DNA of 64,000 nt from Streptomyces diastaticus subsp. diastaticus (GCF_011170125.1 NZ_BLLN01000005.1:1054001-1118000), one strand, 5' to 3'. Positions 35,779-44,436 are shown, counted from the first letter of the stretch. Notes: generated by a model not told the origin, from the letters alone. A program made the numbers and translations.

Positions 35779-35866
35779 GGGGCCGCTCCGCCGTGCTGGA
35801 GGGTGGAGCCCCCGGCCATGACCACCCGGGGAGTTCACGACGGACGCACACGGGGGTGCGCGAGGG

Positions 35867-36856
35867 ATGACGGCGTACGACGGTTCCGCCGCGCCGGGCG
35901 GCGCGAAGGCGGCGAAGACGGCGCGGAGGCGGCGGCCGGGGAGGTTCGGCGCGGCGGTGTCGGTGCTGCTGGCCGCGGTGCTGCTCTTCCCCGGGCTGGT
36001 GCCCAACGCGCGGTTCCGCGCGGGGAGTCTGGTGGAGACCTTCCTGCCGTGGCTCGGTGTCCTCGCCGCGCTGCTGCTGGTCGTGGGGCTCGCGCGGCGC
36101 TCGCCGCTCGCGGTCGGCGCGGCGCTGCTGCCGGTCGCCGCGTGGCTGCTGCTCTTCGCCCCGGCGGCGACGGGCGGGGCCTCCGGTGACGGCGCGCGGC
36201 TGTCGGTGGTGCAGCACAACGTGAGCGACGAGAACCCCGACCCGGTCGGCACCGCGCGGGCGCTGGCCGCGCCGGCTCCGGACCTGATCGCGGTGGAGGA
36301 GCTGACCGAGGAGGCGGCGCCGTCCTACCGCCGGGCGCTGCGCGAGGCGTACCCGCACCACGTGGCGTACGGGACGGTCGCCCTCTGGTCGCGGCACCCG
36401 CTGCTCTCCGACGAACCGGTGGACCTGCGCCCCTCCGGGGTGGGCGACCAGTGGCGGCGCGGGCTGCGCACGGTGGTGCGCACGCCCCACGGGGACATCG
36501 CGGTGTACGTGGTGCACCTGCCGTCGCTGCGGATCACCGCCGAGGGGATGCGCACCCAGCGCCGCGACGAGAGCGCGCGGCTGCTCGGCCGGCGGCTGGA
36601 GCGGGAGCGGGCCGGGCGGGTGCTCGTCGTCGGGGACCTCAACGGAACCCTCGACGACCGCGGCCTCGCACCCGTCACCCGGCGGCTGGGGCGCCCGCAG
36701 GGGCATTTCGCCTTCAGCTGGCCGGAACGGTTCCCGGTGGCCCGGATCGATCACGTGCTCGGGCGGTCGGCGGCCGTCGTGGACGTGCGCACACTGCCCG
36801 CGACCGGAAGCGACCACCTGCCCGTGCTGGCCCGGGTGGACCCGCGCGGGGGCTGA
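35867..36856 (+). CDS. Endonuclease/exonuclease/phosphatase-family membrane protein
   Basis: A 329-residue protein. Three hydrophobic helices cover about residues 28-110 (AAVSVLLAAVLLFPGLVP, TFLPWLGVLAALLLVVGLA, AVGAALLPVAAWLLLFA). The EEP domain fills the rest, with motifs VVQHNVSDEN, IAVEEL, LWSRHPLL, VVHLPS, VVGDLNGTLDD, RIDHVLG and TGSDHLPVLA, giving the metal and catalytic Asn/Asp/His residues. These enzymes are usually outward-facing phosphodiesterases. The substrate is not predictable. Confidence 0.9.
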   Translation: MTAYDGSAAPGGAKAAKTARRRRPGRFGAAVSVLLAAVLLFPGLVPNARFRAGSLVETFLPWLGVLAALLLVVGLARRSPLAVGAALLPVAAWLLLFAPAATGGASGDGARLSVVQHNVSDENPDPVGTARALAAPAPDLIAVEELTEEAAPSYRRALREAYPHHVAYGTVALWSRHPLLSDEPVDLRPSGVGDQWRRGLRTVVRTPHGDIAVYVVHLPSLRITAEGMRTQRRDESARLLGRRLERERAGRVLVVGDLNGTLDDRGLAPVTRRLGRPQGHFAFSWPERFPVARIDHVLGRSAAVVDVRTLPATGSDHLPVLARVDPRGG

Positions 36857-37120
36857 GCCCGTCCCCCTCCGGGCGGGCCGGGTGGGTTCCCGGCCGGGCT
36901 GGTCCCCGGTTCGGCCGCCGGTGCCGGTACCGGTCACGAACGCTCTCCTCGCCCCCTGGCCCGGCTGAGGGCGCGGCCCCGGACATGGGGACTTCGGCCC
37001 GGCACGTCGGGGCCTGCTCGGCACGGAACCACCCGGTCCCGGCTGAAGGGGCGCTCGGTGTCCGTCGGGCCCGCCGGTGGCACCCGCCCCGGACGCGGGC
37101 GGGTGCGGTACGAAGGGAGG

Positions 37121-38143
37121 GTGACTTCGTACTCGGTGGGTTCCGGTTCCTTCGTCGAGGAGATCGGACGGCGGCCCGTGGTGGTGGACGGGGGGCTGTC
37201 CGAGCAGTTGGCGGCGCGGGGGCACGACCTGTCCGACGCCCTGTGGTCGGCTCGGCTGCTCGCGGACGCGCCCGGGGAGGTGGTGGCGGCGCACCGGGCG
37301 TACTACGCGGCGGGGGCCGAGGTGGCGATCACCGCGAGCTATCAGGCGACCTTCGAGGGCTTCGCACGGCGCGGCACCGGACGCGCGGCCACCGTCCGCC
37401 TGCTCACCGCCAGTGTCGAGCTGGCCCGGCGGGCGGCGGCCGAGGCGCGGGCGTACGACGGCGTGAGCGGCCCGCTCTGGGTGGCGGCCTCGGCGGGGCC
37501 GTACGGGGCGATGCTCGCCGACGGCTCCGAGTACCGGGGCCGGTACGGGCTGAGCGTCGCGGAGTTGGAGCGCTTCCACCGGCCGCGCCTGGAGGTGCTG
37601 GCCGCGGCGGGGCCCGACGTACTCGCCCTGGAGACGGTGCCCGACGCGGACGAGGGGCGCGCCCTGCTGCGGGCGGCCCGGGGACTCGGCGTCCCCGCCT
37701 GGCTCTCGTACTCGGTGGTGGGCGACCGCACCCGCGCGGGTGACCGCCTCGCGGACGCCTTCGCGCCGGCCGCCGACGCCCCGGAGGTGGTCGCGGTCGG
37801 CGTCAACTGCTGCGATCCGCGCGACGTGGAGCCCGCGGTCCGGCTCGCCGCCCGCGTCACGGGCAAGCCGGTGGTGGCCTACCCGAACAGCGGCGAACGC
37901 TGGGACCCCGCCGCCCGCGACTGGCGCGGCCCCGCCCAGCCTCTCGCCGGCCTGGCCGAGCGGTGGGTGGCGGCCGGGGCCCGACTGGTCGGCGGCTGCT
38001 GCCGGGTCGGCACGGAGAGCGTGCGGGAGTTGGCTTCGGCGGTACGGCGACAGCACGGGCGGCGCCCGTGGTGGTGCGGTCCGGCCGCGGGTGCCGATTC
38101 GTCCAAGACCGCGCGCCCCCGCCCTCCTACCCTCGCCCCATGA
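37121..38143 (+). CDS. mmuM: Homocysteine S-methyltransferase
   Basis: About 340 residues, a zinc-dependent enzyme transferring a methyl group from S-methylmethionine or AdoMet to homocysteine. The barrel opens VVDGGLSEQLAARGHDLSDALWSARLL. Zinc ligands are the Cys of GVNCCDP and the Cys pair of VGGCCRVG. ITASYQATFEGF and ALETVPDADE are further family motifs. The start is uncertain: GTG at 37121 is close to family length but its GGGAGG is immediately adjacent; GTG at 37058 has AAGGGG at good spacing and would add 21 residues. The stop overlaps the VOC gene start. Confidence 0.93.
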   Translation: MTSYSVGSGSFVEEIGRRPVVVDGGLSEQLAARGHDLSDALWSARLLADAPGEVVAAHRAYYAAGAEVAITASYQATFEGFARRGTGRAATVRLLTASVELARRAAAEARAYDGVSGPLWVAASAGPYGAMLADGSEYRGRYGLSVAELERFHRPRLEVLAAAGPDVLALETVPDADEGRALLRAARGLGVPAWLSYSVVGDRTRAGDRLADAFAPAADAPEVVAVGVNCCDPRDVEPAVRLAARVTGKPVVAYPNSGERWDPAARDWRGPAQPLAGLAERWVAAGARLVGGCCRVGTESVRELASAVRRQHGRRPWWCGPAAGADSSKTARPRPPTLAP

Positions 38144-38550
38144 GCACTCAGACATCCGGCCGGGTCCGTTTCGACGCGCTCGGTATCGCCACCACCGACC
38201 TGACCGCCTCGCTCGCCTTCTACCGGAGGCTCGGGCTGGAGTTCCCCGAGGCCGCCGAGCAGGCGCCGCACGTCGAGGCCGTGCTGCCCGGCGGCATCCG
38301 CCTCATGTGGGACGCGGTGCCCAAGGAGCAGGCCACGCCCGGGGGCGGCGGCCCGCAACTCGCCTTCCGCTGCGCCTCCCCGGCGGGGGTCGACGCCCTC
38401 TACGCCGAGCTGACCGGGGCCGGCCACCAGGGCACCACCCCGCCCTGGGACGCCGTCTGGGGGCAGCGGTACGCGGTGGTCGCCGACCCGGACGGCAACG
38501 GGGTGGACCTCTTCGCGCCGCTGGACCCCGCCCCCGGCGCCGGCGGCTGA
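38140..38550 (+). CDS. VOC-family protein (glyoxalase/bleomycin-resistance fold)
   Basis: A 136-residue protein with two beta-alpha-beta-beta-beta modules: DALGIATTDLTASLAFYRRLGLEF and, at the end, RYAVVADPDGNGVDLFAPL. The ATG overlaps the methyltransferase stop (ATGA), so the two are translationally coupled. VOC proteins of this size may be isomerases, dioxygenases or drug binders; the substrate is unknown. Its stop is only two bases from the stop of the convergent AraC-type gene. Confidence 0.88.
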   Translation: MSTQTSGRVRFDALGIATTDLTASLAFYRRLGLEFPEAAEQAPHVEAVLPGGIRLMWDAVPKEQATPGGGGPQLAFRCASPAGVDALYAELTGAGHQGTTPPWDAVWGQRYAVVADPDGNGVDLFAPLDPAPGAGG

Positions 38551-38552
38551 CC

Positions 38553-39317
38553 TCAGCCGCCGAGCAGGGCGCCGGGGGTCAGCCCGGTCAGCGCGCGCAC
38601 CTCGCGGCTGAGGTGCGGCTGGTCGGCGTACCCGGCGCGATGGGCCACCTCGGCGACGGGCAGGCCGGCGGCGGCCAGTTCCCGGGCCCGGCCCAGGCGC
38701 AGGATGCGGCCGAGGGTCTTGGGGCCGTAGCCGAAGGCGTCGCGGGAGAGCTGGTGGAGGCGGCGGGGACCTACGCCGAGGTTCTTCGCCGCCCCGGCGA
38801 CGGGGGTGCCGGCGGCGAGCAGGGTCACGAGCTGGGACAGGCGCGGGTCCGGCGCCGGGCGCTCGGCCGCGCGGCGCGCGGCCCAGGCGTCGAGGGCACG
38901 GCCGGGCGCCGGGGCCGCCTCCAGGTGTCCGGCCAGCGCGCGGACCTGGGAGGCGGGCCACAGGTCGGCCAGCTCCACCCGCCGGTCGCGCACTTCGAAC
39001 GGGGCGACGCCGAGCAGGGCCGGAGCGACGCCTGGGGCGAACCGGACGGCGGCGTACCGGGTGCCGGGGACATCGGTGGCCGGGTGCGGGCCGGTGTCGG
39101 GCCCGGCGACGGTGAGCCGCCCGGGACCACCGTCCGGCGGGCGGGTCCAGAGCAGGTCCATGCAGCCGTCGGGCAGCACCGGCCGCACGGGCCCGGAGGG
39201 CAGGGTGCGCGACCACAGCACCGCTCCCGGGAGGCCGGCGGGCCGCTCCCGGTACGCGCCGGGGCCGACGACCTCGGGCTCGACGGGCTCGCCGGGGCGC
39301 ACGGGGTCAGCGGTCAC
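38553..39317 (-). CDS. AraC-family transcriptional regulator
   Basis: A 254-residue regulator. The N-terminal half resembles the DUF6597-type sensing domain (LPDGCMDLLWTRPP, GTRYAAVRFAPGVAPALLGV). The C-terminal AraC domain has two helix-turn-helix units (VAGAAKNLGVGPRRLHQLSRDAFGYGPKTLGRILRLGRARELA and LPVAEVAHRAGYADQPHLSREVRALTGLTPGAL). GTG at 39317 overlaps the end of the YihY gene by 11 bases, so the two may be co-transcribed. Confidence 0.88.
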   Translation of the reverse strand: MTADPVRPGEPVEPEVVGPGAYRERPAGLPGAVLWSRTLPSGPVRPVLPDGCMDLLWTRPPDGGPGRLTVAGPDTGPHPATDVPGTRYAAVRFAPGVAPALLGVAPFEVRDRRVELADLWPASQVRALAGHLEAAPAPGRALDAWAARRAAERPAPDPRLSQLVTLLAAGTPVAGAAKNLGVGPRRLHQLSRDAFGYGPKTLGRILRLGRARELAAAGLPVAEVAHRAGYADQPHLSREVRALTGLTPGALLGG

Positions 39318-40551
39318 GGTCGCCGAAGCGGTCGCCCGGGGGGTACGCCGGCTCCGGCGGGCCGGAGGGGCGCGGGGCGGGGGTGCCGTTGTGGGGGGAC
39401 CCGGTGCGGTCCGGCCCGGTCCCCGCGGGCCGGTCCGGGGCCGGGGTCTCCTCCGCGGCGCCGCCCCGGCGGGTCTGCCCGCGCAGGCGGCCGGTGACGT
39501 CCTCGGGCGGCAGGAACCTGGACCAGCGTTCGGGGAACTCGGAGGGCGGCACGTCCGGGTCGTCCGGGTCGTCCGGCCCGGCCCGGCCGGCGGCGGTCCG
39601 GGCGGCGGCCGCGCGCTCCTCGCGTGCGGCGGCGGTGGCCACCGAGGGCCAGACATGGTCGATGGCGGCGTTGACGGCCGCGCCGACCAGCACCGCGAAG
39701 GCCGAGACGCCGATCCACAGCAGCACGGCGACGGGCGCGGCCAGCGAACCGTAGATGGTGGGGCCCTCGACGGTGTTGGTCAGGTAGATCCGCAGCAGGA
39801 AGCTGCCGAGGACCCACATGCCGAGCGCGACCAGCGCGCCCGGGGTGTCCTCGATCCAGGGGGCGCGGACCGGGACCGAGACGTGGTAGAGCGTGGTCAG
39901 GAAGATCACCGAGAGGACCAGGATGACCGGCCAGTAGAGCAGCTGGATCAGGTTCTCGCCCCAGGGCACCATGGAGACGAGGGTGTCCGGGCCGATCACC
40001 ATGAGCGGCAGCACCACCGAGCCCATCAGCAGGGCGACGATGAAGAGGCCGAAGGCCAGCAGCCGCGTCTTGACGATGCCGCGCACGCCGTCCAGCCCGT
40101 ACATGACGGTGATGGTGTCGATGAAGACGTTGACCGCGCGCGAGCCGGACCACAGAGCCAGCAGGAAGCCGATGGAGATCAGGTCGGGGCTGCCCCCTTT
40201 GGTGACGTCGTGCAGGATCGGCTGTGCGATCTCGCGGACGCCCTGGTCGGAGAGGACCGCGCGGGACGCCTCCAGGATGTTCTGCTCCACGCTGGCGATG
40301 GTGTCGGCGCCGGTCCAGCTGTCGACATAGCCGAGCAGGCCGACCAGGCTGAGCAGCAGCGGCGGCACGGAGAGCAGCGTGAAGAACGCGGCCTCCGCGG
40401 CCAGCCCGAGGATGCGGTACTCCATGCAGGAGTTGACGGCGTCCTTCAGCAGCAGCCAGGCGGTTCTCCGTTTCGACACGTTGCGGTAGTGCGCACGAAC
40501 CCGTCGAAGTCGGCCGGAGGGCCGCTCGGGTGTTTCCTTTGCCTGGTCCAC
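39307..40551 (-). CDS. YihY/virulence factor BrkB-family membrane protein
   Basis: A 414-residue protein. Six membrane helices span about residues 50-305, with the family pattern LGLAAEAAFFTLLSVPPLLLSLVGLLGY, ISIGFLLALWSGSRAV and LYHVSVPVRAPWIEDTPGALVALGMWVLGSFLLRIYL. A Pro/Arg/Asp-rich cytoplasmic tail of about 100 residues follows. The family is sometimes misnamed RNase BN; its role is unknown. Start GTG at 40551. Confidence 0.92.
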   Translation of the reverse strand: MDQAKETPERPSGRLRRVRAHYRNVSKRRTAWLLLKDAVNSCMEYRILGLAAEAAFFTLLSVPPLLLSLVGLLGYVDSWTGADTIASVEQNILEASRAVLSDQGVREIAQPILHDVTKGGSPDLISIGFLLALWSGSRAVNVFIDTITVMYGLDGVRGIVKTRLLAFGLFIVALLMGSVVLPLMVIGPDTLVSMVPWGENLIQLLYWPVILVLSVIFLTTLYHVSVPVRAPWIEDTPGALVALGMWVLGSFLLRIYLTNTVEGPTIYGSLAAPVAVLLWIGVSAFAVLVGAAVNAAIDHVWPSVATAAAREERAAAARTAAGRAGPDDPDDPDVPPSEFPERWSRFLPPEDVTGRLRGQTRRGGAAEETPAPDRPAGTGPDRTGSPHNGTPAPRPSGPPEPAYPPGDRFGDRDR

Positions 40552-40568
40552 CTCTTTACCGTAGCGGC

Positions 40569-42203
40569 ATGGCAGCCAGCACCCACACCGTGACCAATCA
40601 GCCTCCGCCCCTGGTCGGGTATGACGTCTACACGGCGGACCGGGCGCTCACCGAGGGCGTGGAACGCCATCTGGACCCGGCGCTGCTCGACGAGGCGCAC
40701 ACGGAACTCTCCGAACTCGGGCGTGCCGCCGGTTCCGCGCAGGCCCAGGAGTGGGGCGTCCTCGCCAACGGGAACAGCCCGGTGCTGCGCACCCACGACC
40801 GGTACGGCCACCGCGTCGACGAGGTCGACTTCCACCCCGCCTGGGACCGGCTGCTGGGCCATGCCGTGTCGGCGGGACTCACCGCCGCGTGGTCGCGGCC
40901 CGGCGGGCACCTGCGGCGCGCGGCCGGGTTCCTGGTGTGGACGCAGGCGGAGGCGGGGCACGGCTGCCCGCTGTCGATGACGCACGCGGCGGTCCCCGCG
41001 CTGCGCCGCGAACCGGAACTGGCCGCCTTCTGGGAACCGCTGCTCACCTCGCGGACGTACGACCCGGGGCTGCGGCCCGCCGCCGAGAAGGCCGGCGCGC
41101 TGTTCGGGATGGGGATGACCGAGAAGCAGGGCGGCAGCGACGTCCGGGCCAACACCACCCGCGCCGAACCGCTCGCCGAGGCCGGCACGTACCTGCTGAC
41201 GGGGCACAAGTGGTTCTGCTCGGCGCCGATGTCCGACGGTTTCCTGGTGCTCGCCCAGGCCCCCGAGGGGCTCTCCTGCTTCCTGGTGCCCCGGGTGCTG
41301 GAGGACGGGGGCCGCAACCCCTTCGCCATCCAGCGGCTCAAGGACAAGCTGGGCAACCGGTCCAACGCCTCCGGCGAGGTCGAGTTCGACGGGACCTGGG
41401 CGCGGCGGGTCGGTGACGAGGGGCGCGGGGTGCGCACCATCATCGACATGGTCGCCGCGACCCGCCTGGACTGCGTCCTCGGCAGCGCGGCGACGATGCG
41501 GCAGGCGACCGCGCAGGCGCTGCACCACGCGGCCCACCGCTCGGCCTTCGGCGGACTGCTGGCCGACAAGCCGCTGATGCGCAACGTCCTCGCCGACCTC
41601 GCGGTGGAGTCGGAGGCCGCGACCACACTGGCGCTGCGGCTGGCCGCCGCGTACGACGACGGAAGCGAGGCCGAGCAGGCGTTTCTGCGGATCGCGGTGC
41701 CGGTCGCCAAGTACTGGGTGACCAAGCGGTGCACCGCGGTGGCCGCCGAGGCGCTGGAGTGCCTGGGCGGCAACGGCTACGTGGAGGAGTCGGGCATGCC
41801 CCGGCTGCTGCGGGAGTCCCCGCTCAACTCCCTCTGGGAGGGGTCGGGCAACGTGCAGGCCCTCGACGTGCTGCGCGCGATGGGCCGCGAGCCCGCCGCG
41901 CTCGACGCCTTCCTCTCCGAGGTGGGGCCGGCACGCGGCGCCGACCACCGGCTCGACGGGGCGGTCAAGCAGCTCCTGACCGAGCTGGCCGACCTCGACG
42001 GGATCGAGGGGCGGGCCCGGCGGCTGGTCGAGCGGATGGCGCTGGTGCTCCAGGGCTCGCTGCTCGTGCGCTTCGCGCCGCCGGAGGTCGCCGACGCCTT
42101 CTGCGCCTCCCGCCTGGGCGGCGACTGGGGCCACGCCTTCGGCACCCTGCCCCACACGCTCGATCTGGGCGCCGTGGTCGAACGGGCGACGCCGCGGCTG
42201 TGA
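40569..42203 (+). CDS. Acyl-CoA dehydrogenase, AidB-like
   Basis: A 544-residue flavoprotein. The AidB hallmarks are a long N-terminal domain (VGYDVYTADRALTEGVERH), EKQGGSDVRANTTRAEP, TGHKWFCSAPMSDGFLVLAQ, RLKDKLGNRSNASGEVEFDG, and the C-terminal LECLGGNGYVEESGMPRLLRESPLNSLWEGSGNVQALDVLR. AidB-type proteins bind FAD and DNA and have weak isovaleryl-CoA dehydrogenase activity; in E. coli they belong to the adaptive response to alkylation. An Ogt gene lies elsewhere in the window but is not linked. ATG at 40569. Confidence 0.92.
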   Translation: MAASTHTVTNQPPPLVGYDVYTADRALTEGVERHLDPALLDEAHTELSELGRAAGSAQAQEWGVLANGNSPVLRTHDRYGHRVDEVDFHPAWDRLLGHAVSAGLTAAWSRPGGHLRRAAGFLVWTQAEAGHGCPLSMTHAAVPALRREPELAAFWEPLLTSRTYDPGLRPAAEKAGALFGMGMTEKQGGSDVRANTTRAEPLAEAGTYLLTGHKWFCSAPMSDGFLVLAQAPEGLSCFLVPRVLEDGGRNPFAIQRLKDKLGNRSNASGEVEFDGTWARRVGDEGRGVRTIIDMVAATRLDCVLGSAATMRQATAQALHHAAHRSAFGGLLADKPLMRNVLADLAVESEAATTLALRLAAAYDDGSEAEQAFLRIAVPVAKYWVTKRCTAVAAEALECLGGNGYVEESGMPRLLRESPLNSLWEGSGNVQALDVLRAMGREPAALDAFLSEVGPARGADHRLDGAVKQLLTELADLDGIEGRARRLVERMALVLQGSLLVRFAPPEVADAFCASRLGGDWGHAFGTLPHTLDLGAVVERATPRL

Positions 42204-42240
42204 GCCGGCGCCTCGGGTGCCCGGCCGGGGCGGCGGGCAC

Positions 42241-43290
42241 TCAGGGGCGCAGGACGATCTTCCCCACGTGGCGCCTGCGGGCCAGCTCCTCCTGGGCCTC
42301 GGCGGCCTGGTCGAGCGGGAAGGCCGCGGCCACCAGCGGACGGACGTCGCCGCGGCGGGCCAGCTCCATGAGCAGGGCGAAGTGGGCGGGCGTGTGCATG
42401 GCCGAGCCGATGACCTGCGCGTTGTGCAGGTAGAGACGGCGTACGTCGAAGGCCACCTCGTACCCGGCGAGCGCGCCCGCGACCACCCAGCGGCCCCCTT
42501 CCCGCAGCAGCGGCAGCCCGTCCCCCAACAGCTCGCCGGCCACCACGTCGAGACCGACGTCGATGCCGTCCGGGGCGGCGGCGCGCACCTGCTCGATCAC
42601 GTCCCCCGCCCGGTCGGCCACGTGGTGCGCGCCCGCTTCACGCACCGCCTCGGTCTTGCCGCCGCTGCTGACGGCGACCACCCGGGCGCCGCGCGCGCGG
42701 GCGGTCTGCACGAGGGCGATGCCCACCCCTCCGGACGCCCCGGAGACCAGAACGGTCTCCCCCTTCCGCAGCCGGCCTCGCTCGATCATGCCGAGCGCGG
42801 TGCCGTAGGCGGTCGGCAGCGTCGCGAGCTGCTCGTCGGTGAGCGGGGAGTCCGTCATGTCGTGCACCTGCTCCGCCGGCGCCGTGACGTACTCGGCGTA
42901 GCCGCCGTCGCGTTCGCTGCCCATCAGGCCGACCGGGTTCGCGTCCGGCCCCGGGCCGTCGTAGAGCGCGGGGTCGATCACCACCCGGCGCCCCACGAGA
43001 CCGGCGTCGACGCCCGGGCCGACCGCCGCGACGCGGCCGGCCACGTCGGCGCCCTGGATACGGGGGAAGGCGAGCGGGCCGCGCCACCCCGACCGGGCCG
43101 CCGGGTCCCCGGGGCGGCCGTACGCCCCCTCGCGGGTCCACAGGTCGGTGTTGTTCAGGGCGACCGCGGCCACCTCGACCAGGACGTCCCCGGCCGCCGG
43201 GACCGGTACGGGCACCTCGGCCCGTTCGAGGACCTCCGGCCCCCCGTGCCCGGTGATCCGTACCGCTCGCATGGACTCGGGCAGAGCCAT
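42241..43290 (-). CDS. Zinc-binding-type alcohol dehydrogenase/quinone oxidoreductase
   Basis: A 349-residue MDR-family NAD(P)H-dependent oxidoreductase. The GroES-like part reads MRAVRITGHGGPEVLERAEVPVPVPAAGDVLVEVAAVALNNTDLW, and the Rossmann part has VLVSGASGGVGIALVQTARARGARVVAV. Catalytic-zinc ligands are not obvious, so it is more like quinone oxidoreductase. ATG at 43290 has AGGAGG eight bases upstream; ATG at 43296 is only two bases from it. It diverges from a TetR gene that overlaps its control region. Confidence 0.9.
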   Translation of the reverse strand: MALPESMRAVRITGHGGPEVLERAEVPVPVPAAGDVLVEVAAVALNNTDLWTREGAYGRPGDPAARSGWRGPLAFPRIQGADVAGRVAAVGPGVDAGLVGRRVVIDPALYDGPGPDANPVGLMGSERDGGYAEYVTAPAEQVHDMTDSPLTDEQLATLPTAYGTALGMIERGRLRKGETVLVSGASGGVGIALVQTARARGARVVAVSSGGKTEAVREAGAHHVADRAGDVIEQVRAAAPDGIDVGLDVVAGELLGDGLPLLREGGRWVVAGALAGYEVAFDVRRLYLHNAQVIGSAMHTPAHFALLMELARRGDVRPLVAAAFPLDQAAEAQEELARRRHVGKIVLRP

Positions 43291-43313
43291 GGCCATGACC
43301 TCCTCGCAGGTAT

Positions 43314-43351
43314 ACTGATCGGTGAACTTCCCCCACCGTACACCGATCAGT
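43314..43351. promoter_or_regulatory. TetR operator pair in the divergent promoter
   Basis: ACTGATCGGTG (43314-43324) and CACCGATCAGT (43341-43351) form a perfect 11-bp inverted repeat separated by 16 bases. Each half is itself an imperfect palindrome, fitting two TetR dimers. TATACT at 43311-43316 resembles a -10 element overlapped by the first half-site. Confidence 0.75.
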
Positions 43352-43363
43352 GAAGGAGGCGAG

Positions 43364-43939
43364 GTGGACGCGACGGAGACCCGGCCCCTGACCGCGGCCG
43401 GACGGCGCATCGCCGACGCGGCCGAGGAACTGTTCTACGAGCGGGGGATCACCGGCGTCGGCGTCGACCTGATCGCCGAGCACTCAGGCGTGACCAAGCG
43501 GACCCTGTACAACCAGTTCGGCTCGAAGGACCACCTGGTCGCGGTCTACCTGACCGAACGCGACCGGCGCTGGCGCTCCCTCGTCCAGGCCACGGTGGAC
43601 GCCTCCGCCACCCCGCGCGATGCCGTCCTCGCCCCCTTCGAGGCCCTGGCCACCTGGAGCGCGACGAACACCCGCGGCTGCGCCTTCATCAACGCCCTCG
43701 CCGAACTCCCCGACCCCGCGCACCCGGCCCACCACATCGCCACCGCCCAGAAACTCTGGCTCCTCGACCTCTTCGAAACCCTGGCCGCCGCCGCGGACTG
43801 CCCCGCCCCCACTTCCCTGGCCCGTCAGCTCCTCCTCCTCCACGAGGGCGCCCTCGCCACCCAGCCCCTCCGCCTCGACACCCTCACCGAGGCCACGGCC
43901 TTGGCCCGCAGCCTGATCATCTCCGCCACCCCACACTGA
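43364..43939 (+). CDS. TetR-family transcriptional regulator
   Basis: A 191-residue repressor. The N-terminal helix-turn-helix reads RRIADAAEELFYERGITGVGVDLIAEHSGVTKRTLYNQFGSKDHLVAVYL, and the C-terminal helical part has RGCAFINALAELPDPAHP, as in the LmrA/YxaF-type TetR_C group. GTG at 43364 has AAGGAGG four bases upstream. The operator pair between this gene and the divergent oxidoreductase makes that enzyme the likely target, with autoregulation. Confidence 0.93.
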   Translation: MDATETRPLTAAGRRIADAAEELFYERGITGVGVDLIAEHSGVTKRTLYNQFGSKDHLVAVYLTERDRRWRSLVQATVDASATPRDAVLAPFEALATWSATNTRGCAFINALAELPDPAHPAHHIATAQKLWLLDLFETLAAAADCPAPTSLARQLLLLHEGALATQPLRLDTLTEATALARSLIISATPH

Positions 43940-43960
43940 CCGGCACCCGGAAGGACCGGA

Positions 43961-44116
43961 CGATGCGGCAGACCGAACCACCCCGGACCCGGCCAGGACA
44001 TCACCCAACGCGCCCACGACCCCTGGGACCGCCCCCACCTCACCCTGGACACCGCAGGCAAGCCACCGGAACACACCATCACGGAACTCACCGACACCCT
44101 CGGCATCACCCCCTGA
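43961..44116 (+). pseudogene. Possible C-terminal gene remnant
   Basis: In the frame ending at the TGA 44114-44116 the sequence reads GQDITQRAHDPWDRPHLTLDTAG, then a helix, EHTITELTDTLGITP, and stop, with coding-like third positions. No start codon or ribosome site precedes it; the frame runs back to the TetR stop. It resembles the tail of a P-loop kinase/AAA-type protein, but the family is uncertain. Confidence 0.35.
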
Positions 44117-44220
44117 CTCGCCCCGCCCGCATTCCCCGGAGCACGGGCGGACCACTGGCAGAGCCCTCGGTGGCGGACCACTCGCGGAACACCGAAGGAC
44201 GACTCAAGCCCACCAGAATC

Positions 44221-44302
44221 AGCCCGTCCGGCGTTTGAGGACACCCCATCCCAGCCGTCCACAGCCCGAGGACACCCCCAAGCCCGTCCGGCGCCTGAGG
44301 AC
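44221..44302 (+). repeat. Interspersed repeat, two copies 60 bp apart
   Basis: AGCCCGTCCGGCGTTTGAGG (44221-44240) and AGCCCGTCCGGCGCCTGAGG (44281-44300) start exactly 60 bases apart, with a degenerate piece near 44262-44279. The same family recurs at 56521-56891. No gene is seen in the rest of 44117-44552. Confidence 0.8.
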
Positions 44303-44342
44303 AAAAAAAGGGGGTGATGCCGCGCCGACACGGCACCACCCC
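44303..44342 (-). terminator. Hairpin with T7 tract on the minus strand
   Basis: Arms 44311-44324 and 44329-44342 pair at 12 of 14 positions with a CCGA loop. Read on the minus strand the hairpin is followed by seven Ts (44309-44303), a textbook Rho-independent terminator. No minus-strand gene lies directly upstream of it. Confidence 0.75.
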
Positions 44343-44420
44343 GAAGCAGCCACCCCCTCGGCCGGAGCCGAAGGCGAAACCACCCCCCAAGCTTCATCCC
44401 CCGCCCCACCTGGCACGAGA

Positions 44421-44436
44421 GTTGCAAAGGGTTGCA
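44421..44436. promoter_or_regulatory. GTTGCA direct repeat upstream of the GAF regulator
   Basis: GTTGCA at 44421-44426 and 44431-44436, spaced 10 bp, sits about 120 bases before the regulator start. GAF-type activators of this group are often found with TTGCAA-like sites (recalled). Candidate operator only. Confidence 0.35.
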
